From positions 1 to 7,636 of the forward strand of contig SCUR01000233.1 in the NCBI GenBank assembly GCA_004297235.1: DNA of 7,636 nucleotides, read 5' to 3'. This DNA is from Candidatus Manganitrophaceae bacterium. GTDB taxonomy: Bacteria > Nitrospirota > Nitrospiria > SBBL01 > Manganitrophaceae. Shown piece after piece: positions 1-6,675 of the stretch. The notes below the pieces were generated by a model, which was not told the DNA's origin, ran no database searches, and was given only the letters and a program-made list of their open reading frames with translations. Position 1 is the stretch's first letter. Every line of letters begins with the position of its first letter. Both the position numbers and the translations under genes were made by a program.

Positions 1-737
1 GCCGTGACGATCTTCACCTTGCCACGGCCCTGCACCCGCGTCACTTTTGCTCCAGTGATGATTTCGATCCCCTCTTCTGTAAGATATTGGGTCAGTCGCT
101 CGGAGATCGACTCCTCTTGCTCCGCCAAGATGCGGGGTTTCATCTCCAGAAGGATCACGCGGGAGCCGAAGCGGCGATACATCTGGGCAAACTCCAGTCC
201 GACATAGCCGCCTCCCAGAATGACCATTGATTCGGGAGGAGATTCGAGCTCCAAGGCTGTCGTACTCGTTAAAACGTCGACCGTTTCAATCCCCTCAATT
301 GCCGGGATCGCAGGCTTGGCCCCCGTGGCGATAATAAATTTCTCACCGACCACCCGCTCGCCATTGACCTCCACCTCTCGGTCCGATACAAATCGACCCA
401 CTCCAGGAATGTAAGTGATGTCCAGATGGGGGATCACATCGGCATACTTGCTCTTCTGTTCTCTCTGGACGACTTCGCGCTTCTGCGCCATCACCTCTTC
501 AAAATTGAATCTGCCTTCTCCATGATGAATGCCTGGGAAATGAGAGCCGCGGTGGTAGTAGAAATCCTCGCCCGCTTTCAATAAATTTTTCGAAGGAACA
601 CATCCGCGGTTGACGCACGTCCCGCCCAATCGGTCGCGTTCGATGAGGGCCACCGACTTATTGAGCTCCCGCGCCTTGATTGCGGCGGCAAAAGCGCCAG
701 AGCCTCCTCCCAAAATCACAAGATCAAACTGCCGCAT
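1..737 (-). CDS. Mercuric-reductase-like pyridine nucleotide-disulfide oxidoreductase (5' part only)
   Basis: This is a flavoprotein of the MerA/dihydrolipoyl dehydrogenase family, cut by the window edge after 245 codons. Seen: an FAD dinucleotide-binding loop GGGSGAFAA (residues 10-18), the redox-active pair C41/C46 in GGTCVNRGCVPSK, an ATGA motif (137-140), TSTTAL (158-162) as in MerA proteins, and the second Rossmann loop GGGYVGLEFA (175-184). The second strand ends in Glu198 (LLEMKPR), which in this family usually favours NADH, whereas classic MerA is NADPH-linked. No N-terminal HMA metal-binding domain is present. The ATG at 735-737 follows GGGAG at 747-751 with a 9-base spacer. MerA-like is favoured by the C41-V-N-x-G-C46 setting and the nearby metal-type MerR gene. 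The C-terminal vicinal cysteines that define MerA lie outside the window, so a lipoamide-dehydrogenase-like or other disulfide reductase remains possible. Confidence 0.85.
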   Translation of the reverse strand, partial: MRQFDLVILGGGSGAFAAAIKARELNKSVALIERDRLGGTCVNRGCVPSKNLLKAGEDFYYHRGSHFPGIHHGEGRFNFEEVMAQKREVVQREQKSKYADVIPHLDITYIPGVGRFVSDREVEVNGERVVGEKFIIATGAKPAIPAIEGIETVDVLTSTTALELESPPESMVILGGGYVGLEFAQMYRRFGSRVILLEMKPRILAEQEESISERLTQYLTEEGIEIITGAKVTRVQGRGKVKIVT

Positions 738-783
738 CTCTTTTTTCTCCCTGCGAAAGATTTAAGTATTAACCGACCCTATT

Positions 784-827
784 TTTATATCATTCTATAT
801 TGATATCGTCTCATTTAAGAGAATGAT
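784..827 (-). promoter_or_regulatory. Possible reductase promoter with flanking inverted repeat
   Basis: On the minus strand a TATAAA (789-784) could serve as a -10 box for the reductase. The hexamer 17 bases upstream (GAGACG, 812-807) matches TTGACA at only three positions, so the promoter would be weak or activator-dependent. Two perfect 8-base arms, ATCATTCT (789-796) and AGAATGAT (820-827), bracket the -35 area and could be an operator. It does not resemble the MerR dyad found before merR. This is inference from sequence only. Confidence 0.3.
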
Positions 828-867
828 CTGGTGTAAGTAAGAGTCAGCGATCTGTAAAAACATTTTA

Positions 868-884
868 TTGTCTCTACCAGACAA
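868..884 (-). other. Small hairpin, possibly a weak terminator
   Basis: TTGTCT (868-873) and AGACAA (879-884) form a 6-bp stem with a 5-base loop. Read on the minus strand it is followed by an A/T-rich stretch that includes five T residues about six bases downstream. No gene on that strand clearly ends here, so its role is unclear. It may be incidental. Confidence 0.25.
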
Positions 885-995
885 CGCCATGCCTTGCTCC
901 GAACTTTCGCGAATCCAACCTCCCACCGTCCGGAACGCATTTCTAAAACCGGTGGATAGAACCGATATCAAAATTACATTCTTTTCAGAAAGCCC

Positions 996-1027
996 TTGAT
1001 CTCTCCCGTTACGGGAAGGTTTACACT
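996..1027 (+). promoter_or_regulatory. MerR-family-type promoter/operator of the merR unit
   Basis: A -35 hexamer TTGATC (996-1001) and a -10-like TACACT (1022-1027) are separated by 20 bases, longer than the usual 17. The palindrome TCCCGTTACGGGA (1004-1016) sits inside the spacer. An overlong spacer with a central dyad is the hallmark of promoters that metal-responsive MerR proteins activate by DNA distortion. The E. coli copA and zntA promoters have 19- and 20-base spacers. The CCC...GGGAAGGTTTA layout resembles the copA promoter as I remember it. The start site would fall near 1034, leaving a leader of only about 14 bases that is mostly the ribosome site GAGGAG (1035-1040). Autoregulation of merR is therefore likely. 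Confidence 0.7.
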
Positions 1028-1047
1028 GCATACTGAGGAGTAAAAAT

Positions 1048-1500
1048 ATGCATCAGGAATCGCTCAGCATCCGGCAGGTCTCCGAAAAAACCGGTGTTAA
1101 TTCCAAGACCCTGCGCTACTGGGAAACGCTGGGGCTTCTTCCAAAGCCGAGAAGAACACACACGAATTATCGCCTGTATACCGCTTCAGATCTGGACCGA
1201 ATCATCTTCATTCGAAAAGCAAAAAGCCTTGGCTTCACACTCTCGGAGATTCGGAAAATCTTTGAGCTCTGCAGTCGGCGGCAGCCTCCTTGCGAAGAGG
1301 TCGTCGATTGGGCCGGGCAGAAAATCCAGGCGCTGGAACATCAGATCGAAACCTTGACGCAGCTTCGAGCGCGACTCATCCGCTACCACCGAAAATGGAG
1401 GCGCAAGGGAGCCTGCCCACCGGTGACTCCCAGCGAGATCTGCTGCTTCATCGAAGAAATACCGCTGAGCGAAACATCCCATACTCCTCGAAGGAGGTGA
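1048..1500 (+). CDS. MerR-family heavy-metal-responsive transcriptional regulator
   Basis: This 150-residue cytoplasmic DNA-binding regulator has the MerR architecture. A winged-helix HTH (about residues 6-45, with SIRQVSEKTGVNSKTLRYWE and the wing NYRLYT) and a second helix pair (46-75, LGFTLSEIRKI) are followed by a long dimerisation helix (about 83-118) and a C-terminal metal loop. Cysteines are C75, C82, C123, C132 and C133. In a gapless alignment with Tn501 MerR (recalled from memory), C82 and the CP at C123 correspond to two of its three mercury ligands, but the central Cys position is Trp117. The extra C132-C133 pair may substitute. The metal is therefore uncertain: Hg, Cu, Zn, Cd or Pb. 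The ATG at 1048 has GAGGAG 7 bases upstream. The 3' end contains the ribosome site of the next gene, which implies one transcript. Confidence 0.92.
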   Translation: MHQESLSIRQVSEKTGVNSKTLRYWETLGLLPKPRRTHTNYRLYTASDLDRIIFIRKAKSLGFTLSEIRKIFELCSRRQPPCEEVVDWAGQKIQALEHQIETLTQLRARLIRYHRKWRRKGACPPVTPSEICCFIEEIPLSETSHTPRRR

Positions 1501-1501
1501 T
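1491..1501 (+). promoter_or_regulatory. Perfect 11-base Shine-Dalgarno sequence overlapping the merR stop
   Basis: AAGGAGGTGAT is fully complementary to the 3' end of bacterial 16S rRNA (AUCACCUCCUU). It lies 4 bases before the ATG at 1506 and includes the last two Arg codons and the TGA stop (1498-1500) of merR. It fixes the start of the small downstream gene, predicts strong translation, and suggests coupling to merR translation. Confidence 0.85.
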
Positions 1502-1505
1502 TACG

Positions 1506-1679
1506 ATGGATCCAAAGAAAATCATCACGCTCTGTCCGGCGTGCGGTGCCTGCCCGACCATCGATCTGTACGACGATCAGGTGCGGATCGGAGAGGAAGG
1601 AAACCGCGTGACGCTCAAGAAGACGGAGTGGAACGACCTCGTTGATAAAATTAAACGAGGAGAATTGAGCAAAATTTAA
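1506..1679 (+). CDS. Small CPACGACP-motif protein, putative metal binding
   Basis: This 57-residue protein is of no family I can name. It starts MDPKKIITLCPACGACP, giving three cysteines (C10, C13, C16) spaced CxxCxxC with flanking prolines. It then continues as a charged, probably beta-then-helix segment (VRIGEEGNRVTLKKTEWNDLVDKIKRGEL). There is no signal peptide or membrane segment, so a cytoplasmic location is expected. It starts 5 bases after the merR stop and has a perfect Shine-Dalgarno site, so it is almost certainly co-transcribed with merR and abundantly translated when the promoter is active. The CxxCxxC cluster suggests binding of a soft metal (Hg, Cu, Cd, Zn), as a buffer, a donor to the nearby reductase, or a modulator of the regulator. 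That function is inference. A longer frame starting at 1290 overlaps merR and is not credible. Confidence 0.8.
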   Translation: MDPKKIITLCPACGACPTIDLYDDQVRIGEEGNRVTLKKTEWNDLVDKIKRGELSKI

Positions 1680-1685
1680 TCCGGA

Positions 1686-1722
1686 ATTCTCCCCGGCGGG
1701 CCCTCAGCCTGCCGGGGAGAAT
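1686..1722 (+). terminator. Strong hairpin terminator, possibly bidirectional
   Basis: A stem of 15 pairs is formed by 1686-1700 and 1708-1722. Twelve outer pairs are perfect (ATTCTCCCCGGC with GCCGGGGAGAAT), followed by one G:U and two G:C pairs, closing a 7-base loop. It begins 7 bases after the small gene's stop. The plus-strand tail is only modestly T-rich (CCCTTTCTCT). The minus-strand tail (ATTAAATTTT) is richer, so it could also stop transcription arriving from the convergent dehydrogenase gene. Confidence 0.8.
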
Positions 1723-1811
1723 GACCCTTTCTCTGCCGATCGAATCATGCCGTTAACTATTGCTCCTCTCTGTTGATTTTTAGTCATGAAACTCATGATC
1801 GGACCCGCGCC

Positions 1812-2831
1812 TCAGGCAACCCGGTTTTGCGGCTTCTCGGCGACGAAACCCGAAATATTCTCCATCGTCGTAATCAGAATCCGCTCCACCGCCTCCTGGC
1901 TGTTGAATGCGACGTGGGGTGTGATGATGACCTCCTCCCGTTTCAGGAGAACATGGTTTCGGAGGACCGCCCGCAGCTTTTCTGCATCAAAGCGTTCCGT
2001 CAACAGCTCCCGCTCCTCCCGGATCATCTCCTCCTCTTCGAGGACATCGAGTCCCGCTCCCGCGACGATCTTCTCATCCAGTGCCCAGAGCAGGGCCTCG
2101 GTATCGATCAGCCCACCCCGGGCGGTGTTGATGAGCCATACCCCCTTCTTCATTTTCTTGAAGGCCTCTCTGCCCATCAGATGCCGGGTCGCGGGGGTCA
2201 GCGGGCAGTGAAGGGACACGATGTCGGAGCGCGTGAGCAGTTCGTCAAAGCTTGTGTACTCGAAACCGAGCAGCTCGCTCAGCGACGGATCGGGATGAAA
2301 GTCATAGGCTGCCACCCGCATCTGAAATCCCTTCGCGATCCGAATGACATGCCGGCCGATCTGTCCCGTCCCGATCACCCCCAAGGACTTTCCCATCAGG
2401 TCAAATCCCCTCAACCCCGCCAACGAGAAATCCTCCCGAACCGTCCGCTGATAGGACTGGATCACCTTGCGCGAGAGGGAGAGGAGAAGCGCGAAGGTGT
2501 ATTCGGCCACGGTATTGGCGCCGTAGGTCGGGACATTGCTCACCACGATTCCCCGCTCCCGGCAGTATGCCGTATCAATGTGATCGACCCCGGTCGATCG
2601 GGTGGCGATCATCTGGAGGCGCGGTAGCTTTTCCAGGAGCGCCGCGTCCAGATCGGAGTAGATGAAGACCGACAGAATCTCGACATCCTGGATCGCTTCC
2701 AGCGGCATACGGTCCGCCTCATCGGGATAGAATCGGAGCTGCCACCCCGGCGGAGCGCGCTTGGCGAGAAACTCCCGCTCCCACGGCTCCGCCTCCAGAA
2801 AAACCAACCTTCTCTCTTCCCCATCTGTCAT
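1812..2831 (-). CDS. NAD-dependent D-isomer-specific 2-hydroxyacid dehydrogenase (D-lactate dehydrogenase-like)
   Basis: This cytoplasmic enzyme of 339 residues reduces a 2-keto acid to the D-2-hydroxy acid, or the reverse, using NAD(H). Seen: the substrate-side motif STGVDHID (79-86), VPTYGANTVAEYT (100-112), the Rossmann loop GTGQIG (154-159) with Asp177 closing the second strand (NAD rather than NADP), HCPLTPATRHL (208-218), and the catalytic triad R238 (TARGGLID), E267 (DVLEEE) and H306 (TPHVAFNS). The spacing fits D-lactate dehydrogenase-type members, with an insert between E267 and H306, but the exact substrate cannot be read from sequence. I chose the ATG at 2829-2831 because AGGAG sits 5 bases upstream. 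An in-frame ATG at 2885 would add 18 residues without such a site. It is the last gene of the leftward array, 105 bp after the GH57 gene, and may recycle reducing equivalents from sugar breakdown. Confidence 0.9.
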   Translation of the reverse strand: MTDGEERRLVFLEAEPWEREFLAKRAPPGWQLRFYPDEADRMPLEAIQDVEILSVFIYSDLDAALLEKLPRLQMIATRSTGVDHIDTAYCRERGIVVSNVPTYGANTVAEYTFALLLSLSRKVIQSYQRTVREDFSLAGLRGFDLMGKSLGVIGTGQIGRHVIRIAKGFQMRVAAYDFHPDPSLSELLGFEYTSFDELLTRSDIVSLHCPLTPATRHLMGREAFKKMKKGVWLINTARGGLIDTEALLWALDEKIVAGAGLDVLEEEEMIREERELLTERFDAEKLRAVLRNHVLLKREEVIITPHVAFNSQEAVERILITTMENISGFVAEKPQNRVA

Positions 2832-2907
2832 GGATTCTCCTGCTCGTTCAGTGCGCTTTGTGAATGAGGGACAGTGCACCTTCAAATAAGATCATTCCAA
2901 CACAATC

Positions 2908-2926
2908 CCTGCCTCAATGAGGCGGG
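2908..2926 (-). other. Intergenic hairpin between GH57 and dehydrogenase genes
   Basis: GCCTC (2911-2915) and GAGGC (2919-2923) form a 5-bp stem with a 3-base loop, with further outer C:G pairs separated by a mismatch on the minus-strand RNA. It lies 11 bases past the GH57 stop. The tail (GATTGTGTTGG) is only weakly T-rich. It could be a partial terminator or an RNA-stability element that lowers expression of the last gene. Confidence 0.4.
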
Positions 2927-2936
2927 TGGAGCGGAT

Positions 2937-5225
2937 TTACGGCGCTTCGATCCGAACCGTTTTCAGAGGCTCTTTGCAGCAGATCTGCTCCCCTTGGCAG
3001 TCGGGCTCCGTGCAGCGAAAGAGAAAATTCACCGCGCGGGCCGTCGAGGGAAAGGGGCCCAGGGTCGCGCGATAGCGCCGGATACCGGCCATTACCCCCC
3101 CGACCGGTTTTGCCTCCTGCTCCTGAAGGGACCCTTCTCCGTCGATTCTCCAGGAAATCTTTCCACGGCAATGGGTCTGAATCGCCAGCCGGTCGGACGG
3201 CTGGATGACCGGCGCGGGACGCTCGAACGACCAGACGACCGTGTGCGGGACGATGTGACGGGAAAGGACGCGGGGGACCGTTTTCTCCAATCCGCGATAG
3301 ATCCCCTTCAGATGAATTCTAAAGAGATCGTCAAAGTCTTCATCCCGCTCCGAGCCCTGGTCGTCCCCGTACCACCAGAACCAGTCGCTCCCTTCGGCCG
3401 CCCAGAGCGCGTCAAAAGCCGCCGGATGGCTGGCGGGGGTCGCGTGGCTCCGCGCCAACTCCCGTCGCGCCTCGCCGAGCAGCTCCCAGGCGCGATTTTC
3501 CTCCGGCTCGCCGATCCAGGTCCCCAGATCAACCCCTTGGCGGGATCCGATTTCGTCGATCCAGCTTCCGCAGAAGAGATCATAAACTTGCGTCAGTGAC
3601 GAAACGGGATGAGAAGGGACCTGTCTCTCGGGATTGCCCAGAAGATACTCGGAGAAGGTCACGGTCCGGATCTCCGGGTCGCTTCCGAGCCGGCGGTAAA
3701 GGGCATGCAGAAAGGGGCGCGCCGCCTCCGGGTAGGCGCTCCAGGCGTTCTCTCTGTCGAGAATGACGGAGAGAATCCGGTTTTGGGGATCATCGACACG
3801 ATCGGCAAAACGCGCCTTAATACCTCGGATGAAATCGGCGGCCGCCTCTTCGGGATCGGGAGCGTCGTGATAATGAAATCCGATCTGATCCGATAGCCCC
3901 GGCTCTCTGAAGAAGAGGGCCACCGGCCGCTCATCCTCCCCCACCCGGTAAGACTGACAGAGGACGTTCGGATCGTCGACCCGGTACCCCCATCGGCCCG
4001 AGCGCTCCAACACCCCTCTGTCCGAAGCGATCCATGACAGCCCGGCTTGTTGAAAAAATGGGATCACGGCCGAACTGACCGCCCCCTCCGCGGGCCACAT
4101 CCCGCGGGGAGAACGACCGAACCGCTCCCGATAAAACGTAACGGCCCGCCGGACCTGCTCCCGCGCATCTTCCGGGTAGGAAAATCGCGTGGGCCGCTCG
4201 CTCCCCTCCCGGTCAATCGTCGCCTGATCGGTGTCGTAGAGGAGCGGAAGGATCGGGTGGTAAAACGGGGTCGTGGAGACCTCGATCTGTCCCCGCTCCT
4301 GGAGGATCCGATGGATCGGGACGATGTTCCGCATGATTTTATATTGTTCTTCGACCATCTGCTTGATTTCGGCGGGGGTAAAGCCGCTTCCTTTCTCAAG
4401 GAAGCGCCTGACCGAAGCGGTCGCGCCGTCCGGCATCTTCACCTTCCCTTTTTGAAACTCCGGGGCAAACCAGGCGAGGTGAAACCACATCTTCAGGTCG
4501 TCGAGATCCTGATCGGAAAACGGCTCCCCGCGAACCCGCTGCTGAAAGAGCGCGTTGTATCGCGGATAGGGATAAATTTGATGGTGCCAGTGCGCCTCGA
4601 AGAACTGTTCGAGAATCTCGACTTTTTCCGCCTCAGTGAGACGATGCGTTGGTTTCAGCGTCAGATCGAGCGCCCGATCGCTCGCCCCTACCACATAATC
4701 CTCGATCTGCCAGAGCAGCGAGGGGGTCAGGTTGATCGTCAGATGGACCTCGGGATGCTCGGCGACAAGCGCCGCCATCGCGTAATAGTCCCGGATCGCA
4801 TGGAGCCGCACCCAGGGGAAAGCGTAGGTCCCCACTTTGCGCTTCCGCGAGAGGTCCTTGTAGATCGGTTGGTGTTGATGCCACAAAAGGGCAAGATAGA
4901 GCTTCGGCCCGACGGTCAGTTCAAAAGCCGGCCCTTTGATCTCTTCTCCGGAGACACTTCCCATGATCCGATAAGCAATGCGGTTTCCCTCGTCGAAGGG
5001 GCCGATCTGCGCCGACCAGTAGCTGTTATTCCCCCGGTTGAATTGCCACGCCGCCTCGGTTCGCTCCTGGCGGAGCAATCCATCGGGGCGCTCGACTTGG
5101 TATTCCACCCAGATAGACTGGCCCGGCTCAATCGGATAAGTCCCGATCTGAAGGTGGACCTTTTCTCCCCGGCTGGGATGCCGGGGGGAGCGGAGTGTGT
5201 CAGGGGTCAGATGCCAGAACAACAT
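2937..5225 (-). CDS. GH57-family alpha-glucan glycoside hydrolase/transferase
   Basis: This 762-residue GH57 enzyme would be a retaining alpha-amylase, 4-alpha-glucanotransferase or related alpha-glucan enzyme. An N-terminal beta-rich segment (about 20-105) precedes a (beta/alpha)7-type catalytic region. Family motifs seen: HQHQP (116-120), GQIEVST (312-318), GMWPAEG (375-381) carrying the likely nucleophile E380, ILDRENAW (488-495) carrying the likely acid/base D490, and EGSDWFWWYGDDQ (611-623). The C-terminal part (about 655-760) looks like a beta domain and ends in a cysteine-rich stretch (C738, C743, C749, C750), unusual for the family. There is no signal peptide, so it probably acts on intracellular glycogen or maltodextrin. 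The ATG at 5225 has GGGAGGA 5 bases upstream. It follows the TreT-like gene by 43 bp, consistent with co-transcription and with release or rearrangement of glucan for trehalose metabolism. Exact product specificity is not readable. Confidence 0.93.
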   Translation of the reverse strand: MLFWHLTPDTLRSPRHPSRGEKVHLQIGTYPIEPGQSIWVEYQVERPDGLLRQERTEAAWQFNRGNNSYWSAQIGPFDEGNRIAYRIMGSVSGEEIKGPAFELTVGPKLYLALLWHQHQPIYKDLSRKRKVGTYAFPWVRLHAIRDYYAMAALVAEHPEVHLTINLTPSLLWQIEDYVVGASDRALDLTLKPTHRLTEAEKVEILEQFFEAHWHHQIYPYPRYNALFQQRVRGEPFSDQDLDDLKMWFHLAWFAPEFQKGKVKMPDGATASVRRFLEKGSGFTPAEIKQMVEEQYKIMRNIVPIHRILQERGQIEVSTTPFYHPILPLLYDTDQATIDREGSERPTRFSYPEDAREQVRRAVTFYRERFGRSPRGMWPAEGAVSSAVIPFFQQAGLSWIASDRGVLERSGRWGYRVDDPNVLCQSYRVGEDERPVALFFREPGLSDQIGFHYHDAPDPEEAAADFIRGIKARFADRVDDPQNRILSVILDRENAWSAYPEAARPFLHALYRRLGSDPEIRTVTFSEYLLGNPERQVPSHPVSSLTQVYDLFCGSWIDEIGSRQGVDLGTWIGEPEENRAWELLGEARRELARSHATPASHPAAFDALWAAEGSDWFWWYGDDQGSERDEDFDDLFRIHLKGIYRGLEKTVPRVLSRHIVPHTVVWSFERPAPVIQPSDRLAIQTHCRGKISWRIDGEGSLQEQEAKPVGGVMAGIRRYRATLGPFPSTARAVNFLFRCTEPDCQGEQICCKEPLKTVRIEAP

Positions 5226-5268
5226 ATCGATCCTCCCTTTGCTCGTCGTACTCGTCCGATCTCCGGCA

Positions 5269-6675
5269 TTATGCGGCTTGGCCCAGATAATGCGCCGGGT
5301 CGGTCTGAGATCGCCTGCGGCACTCTTCCGAGCAGAAGACGTATCGGCCGCGCGCCGTCGCGACCTCGCTTGCGGGTTGTTCGACCGCCATCCCGCAGAC
5401 GGGATCTTGTTGAAGCGCCGCCCCCCTCGGCTGTGTCCGCCCCTTCGAAAGATCGAGAAGCAGGGAGAGATGGTTCAACAAAAGCCGGGGGGTGAGAAAA
5501 TACTCCTTCACCCGCTCCCGCCCCAGGCGGGCCAGATCCCCCGCCCGCCCGGAATCCTTGAGCAGTTGCAAAGTCGCCTCCGCACACGCCTCCACCCCCT
5601 CGACCAGGAGGCCGCCGGCGCCGTCGGCCATCTGGAGCGGGATGCCTCCCGCGCGTCCGGCCACCACCGGTGTCCCCTTCCACATCGCCTCCGAGACGAC
5701 CAGGCCGAAACCCTCGCGAATCGACTTCTGCACGATCACATCCGAGAGGCGCTGAAAGGCATTCACCTCGATATTGCCCACCCCGGTGAGATTGGTAAAA
5801 ACGTGAATGAGCGGGTCGTTCCGGCTCTCGGTCGTGATCTGACGGTAGATCTCCCACCCTTCCGTATCATCGAGAGCCATCGATCCGACCAAGGCCAATT
5901 GGAGATTCGGGACCTCCTCTCGGACAAGCCGGTAGGCTGCGATCACGCCGAGAGGGTCTTTCCATGGATCGAAGCGGGAGACCTGTGTCATCAGCGGGCG
6001 GTCGAGCTCGACGCCGATCCAGGCGAGAATCTGGCGCGCCTGGCGCGCCGGAAGATCCATGTTCTTGGGGCTCAGCGGATCGATCGCCGGAGGAATGATC
6101 GCGACCGGCCGGATCGGGAAGTCCGGTGGGATGAATTCACGCATTGTAAAGATCGCCGCGTCGTAATCCGCAAGAAAGCCTTTCAGGAAATCCCAAATCG
6201 CCCGGTTCGGATGCGAGGTGTCGATATGGCATCGCCAGATCCACCGGGCATCTCCCTTCCCCCGAAAGGAGAGCAGCCCGGCGGGCTGCGGATCGTGAAT
6301 GAAGATAAAATCATACCGCTCCTCGAAGAGGCGCGCGTTCTTCTCCGCATTCGCAAGGTAGGTCTCGCGCGATTTTGTTGTCAGCTCCTCCGGCGCCCCC
6401 TGCATCCCGTTGTGGATCTTCTTCGTCACCTGGAAGAAGGGATCGTCCCCGGAGAGGATCTTCCAGTCGGTCAGAATTCCGAGGTCGTTCATCAGCGGGA
6501 CCACCGAGCGAAGCAACTCGGAAACCCCGCCCCCATACGGGGTCGCATTGATATGGACCACGCGCGCTCCCCGAAAAATCTCGGCAAGGCGAGTCAGGTC
6601 ATCCAGGATTGTATCGGGGGCCACCCCACGGTAGGCCGCCAGGGAGCGTTTTCCAACATCCACCGTCTGTAACAT
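5269..6675 (-). CDS. treT: GT4 trehalose synthase (TreT-type) fused to a C-terminal YHS domain
   Basis: The 468-residue protein has a GT-B glycosyltransferase of family GT4 (about 1-410) resembling trehalose glycosyltransferring synthase, which joins NDP-glucose and glucose into trehalose and can run in reverse. Seen: the N-terminal glycine loop HINATPYGGGVSELL (41-55), IHDPQ (126-130), RCHIDTSHPN (148-157), the nucleotide-sugar motif SRFDPWKD (233-240) and the EX7E motif E321-GFGLVVS-E329. After a short linker (410-423) a YHS domain follows (about 424-464): DPVCGM with C427, then FCSEEC with C448 and C452. YHS domains bind metals and normally occur on copper ATPases or alone, so this fusion is odd. 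A single frame with no visible frameshift supports it. The ATG at 6675 has AGGAGG 7 bases upstream. It sits between a redoxin/metal ATPase pair and the GH57 gene. The TreT assignment is strong for the fold and moderate for the donor/acceptor. Confidence 0.88.
   Translation of the reverse strand: MLQTVDVGKRSLAAYRGVAPDTILDDLTRLAEIFRGARVVHINATPYGGGVSELLRSVVPLMNDLGILTDWKILSGDDPFFQVTKKIHNGMQGAPEELTTKSRETYLANAEKNARLFEERYDFIFIHDPQPAGLLSFRGKGDARWIWRCHIDTSHPNRAIWDFLKGFLADYDAAIFTMREFIPPDFPIRPVAIIPPAIDPLSPKNMDLPARQARQILAWIGVELDRPLMTQVSRFDPWKDPLGVIAAYRLVREEVPNLQLALVGSMALDDTEGWEIYRQITTESRNDPLIHVFTNLTGVGNIEVNAFQRLSDVIVQKSIREGFGLVVSEAMWKGTPVVAGRAGGIPLQMADGAGGLLVEGVEACAEATLQLLKDSGRAGDLARLGRERVKEYFLTPRLLLNHLSLLLDLSKGRTQPRGAALQQDPVCGMAVEQPASEVATARGRYVFCSEECRRRSQTDPAHYLGQAA

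Larger units (their letters stand above)
738..1047. other. AT-rich divergent intergenic control region
   Basis: This 310-bp gap lies between the leftward reductase and the rightward merR. The reductase-proximal part (about 755-870) is distinctly more AT-rich than the flanking genes. It holds an inverted repeat (789-796 and 820-827), a small hairpin (868-884) and the merR promoter (996-1027). A 78-codon open frame on the minus strand (795-1031) has no recognisable motif and would cover the merR promoter, so I do not call it a gene. Confidence 0.6.

Noticed and set aside
795..1031. 78-codon open frame on the minus strand in the divergent region
   Set aside because: It has no recognisable motif, covers the merR promoter and dyad, and lies in non-coding-looking sequence. 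I treat it as chance.
1773..2627. 284-codon open frame on the plus strand
   Set aside because: It is antisense to the dehydrogenase, whose cofactor and catalytic motifs are intact. The plus-strand product has no recognisable domain.
4047..5495. 482-codon open frame on the plus strand
   Set aside because: It is entirely antisense to the GH57 gene and the end of the TreT gene, has an Arg/Pro-rich low-quality composition, and is explained by GC-rich third codon positions of the real genes.
5207..5857. 216-codon minus-strand frame overlapping the TreT gene and its downstream gap
   Set aside because: It is a glycine/arginine-rich shadow in another frame with no motif.
5197..6672. 491-codon open frame on the plus strand
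   Set aside because: It mirrors the TreT gene on the opposite strand. The minus-strand frame carries all GT4 and YHS motifs and a strong ribosome site, and the plus frame carries none.
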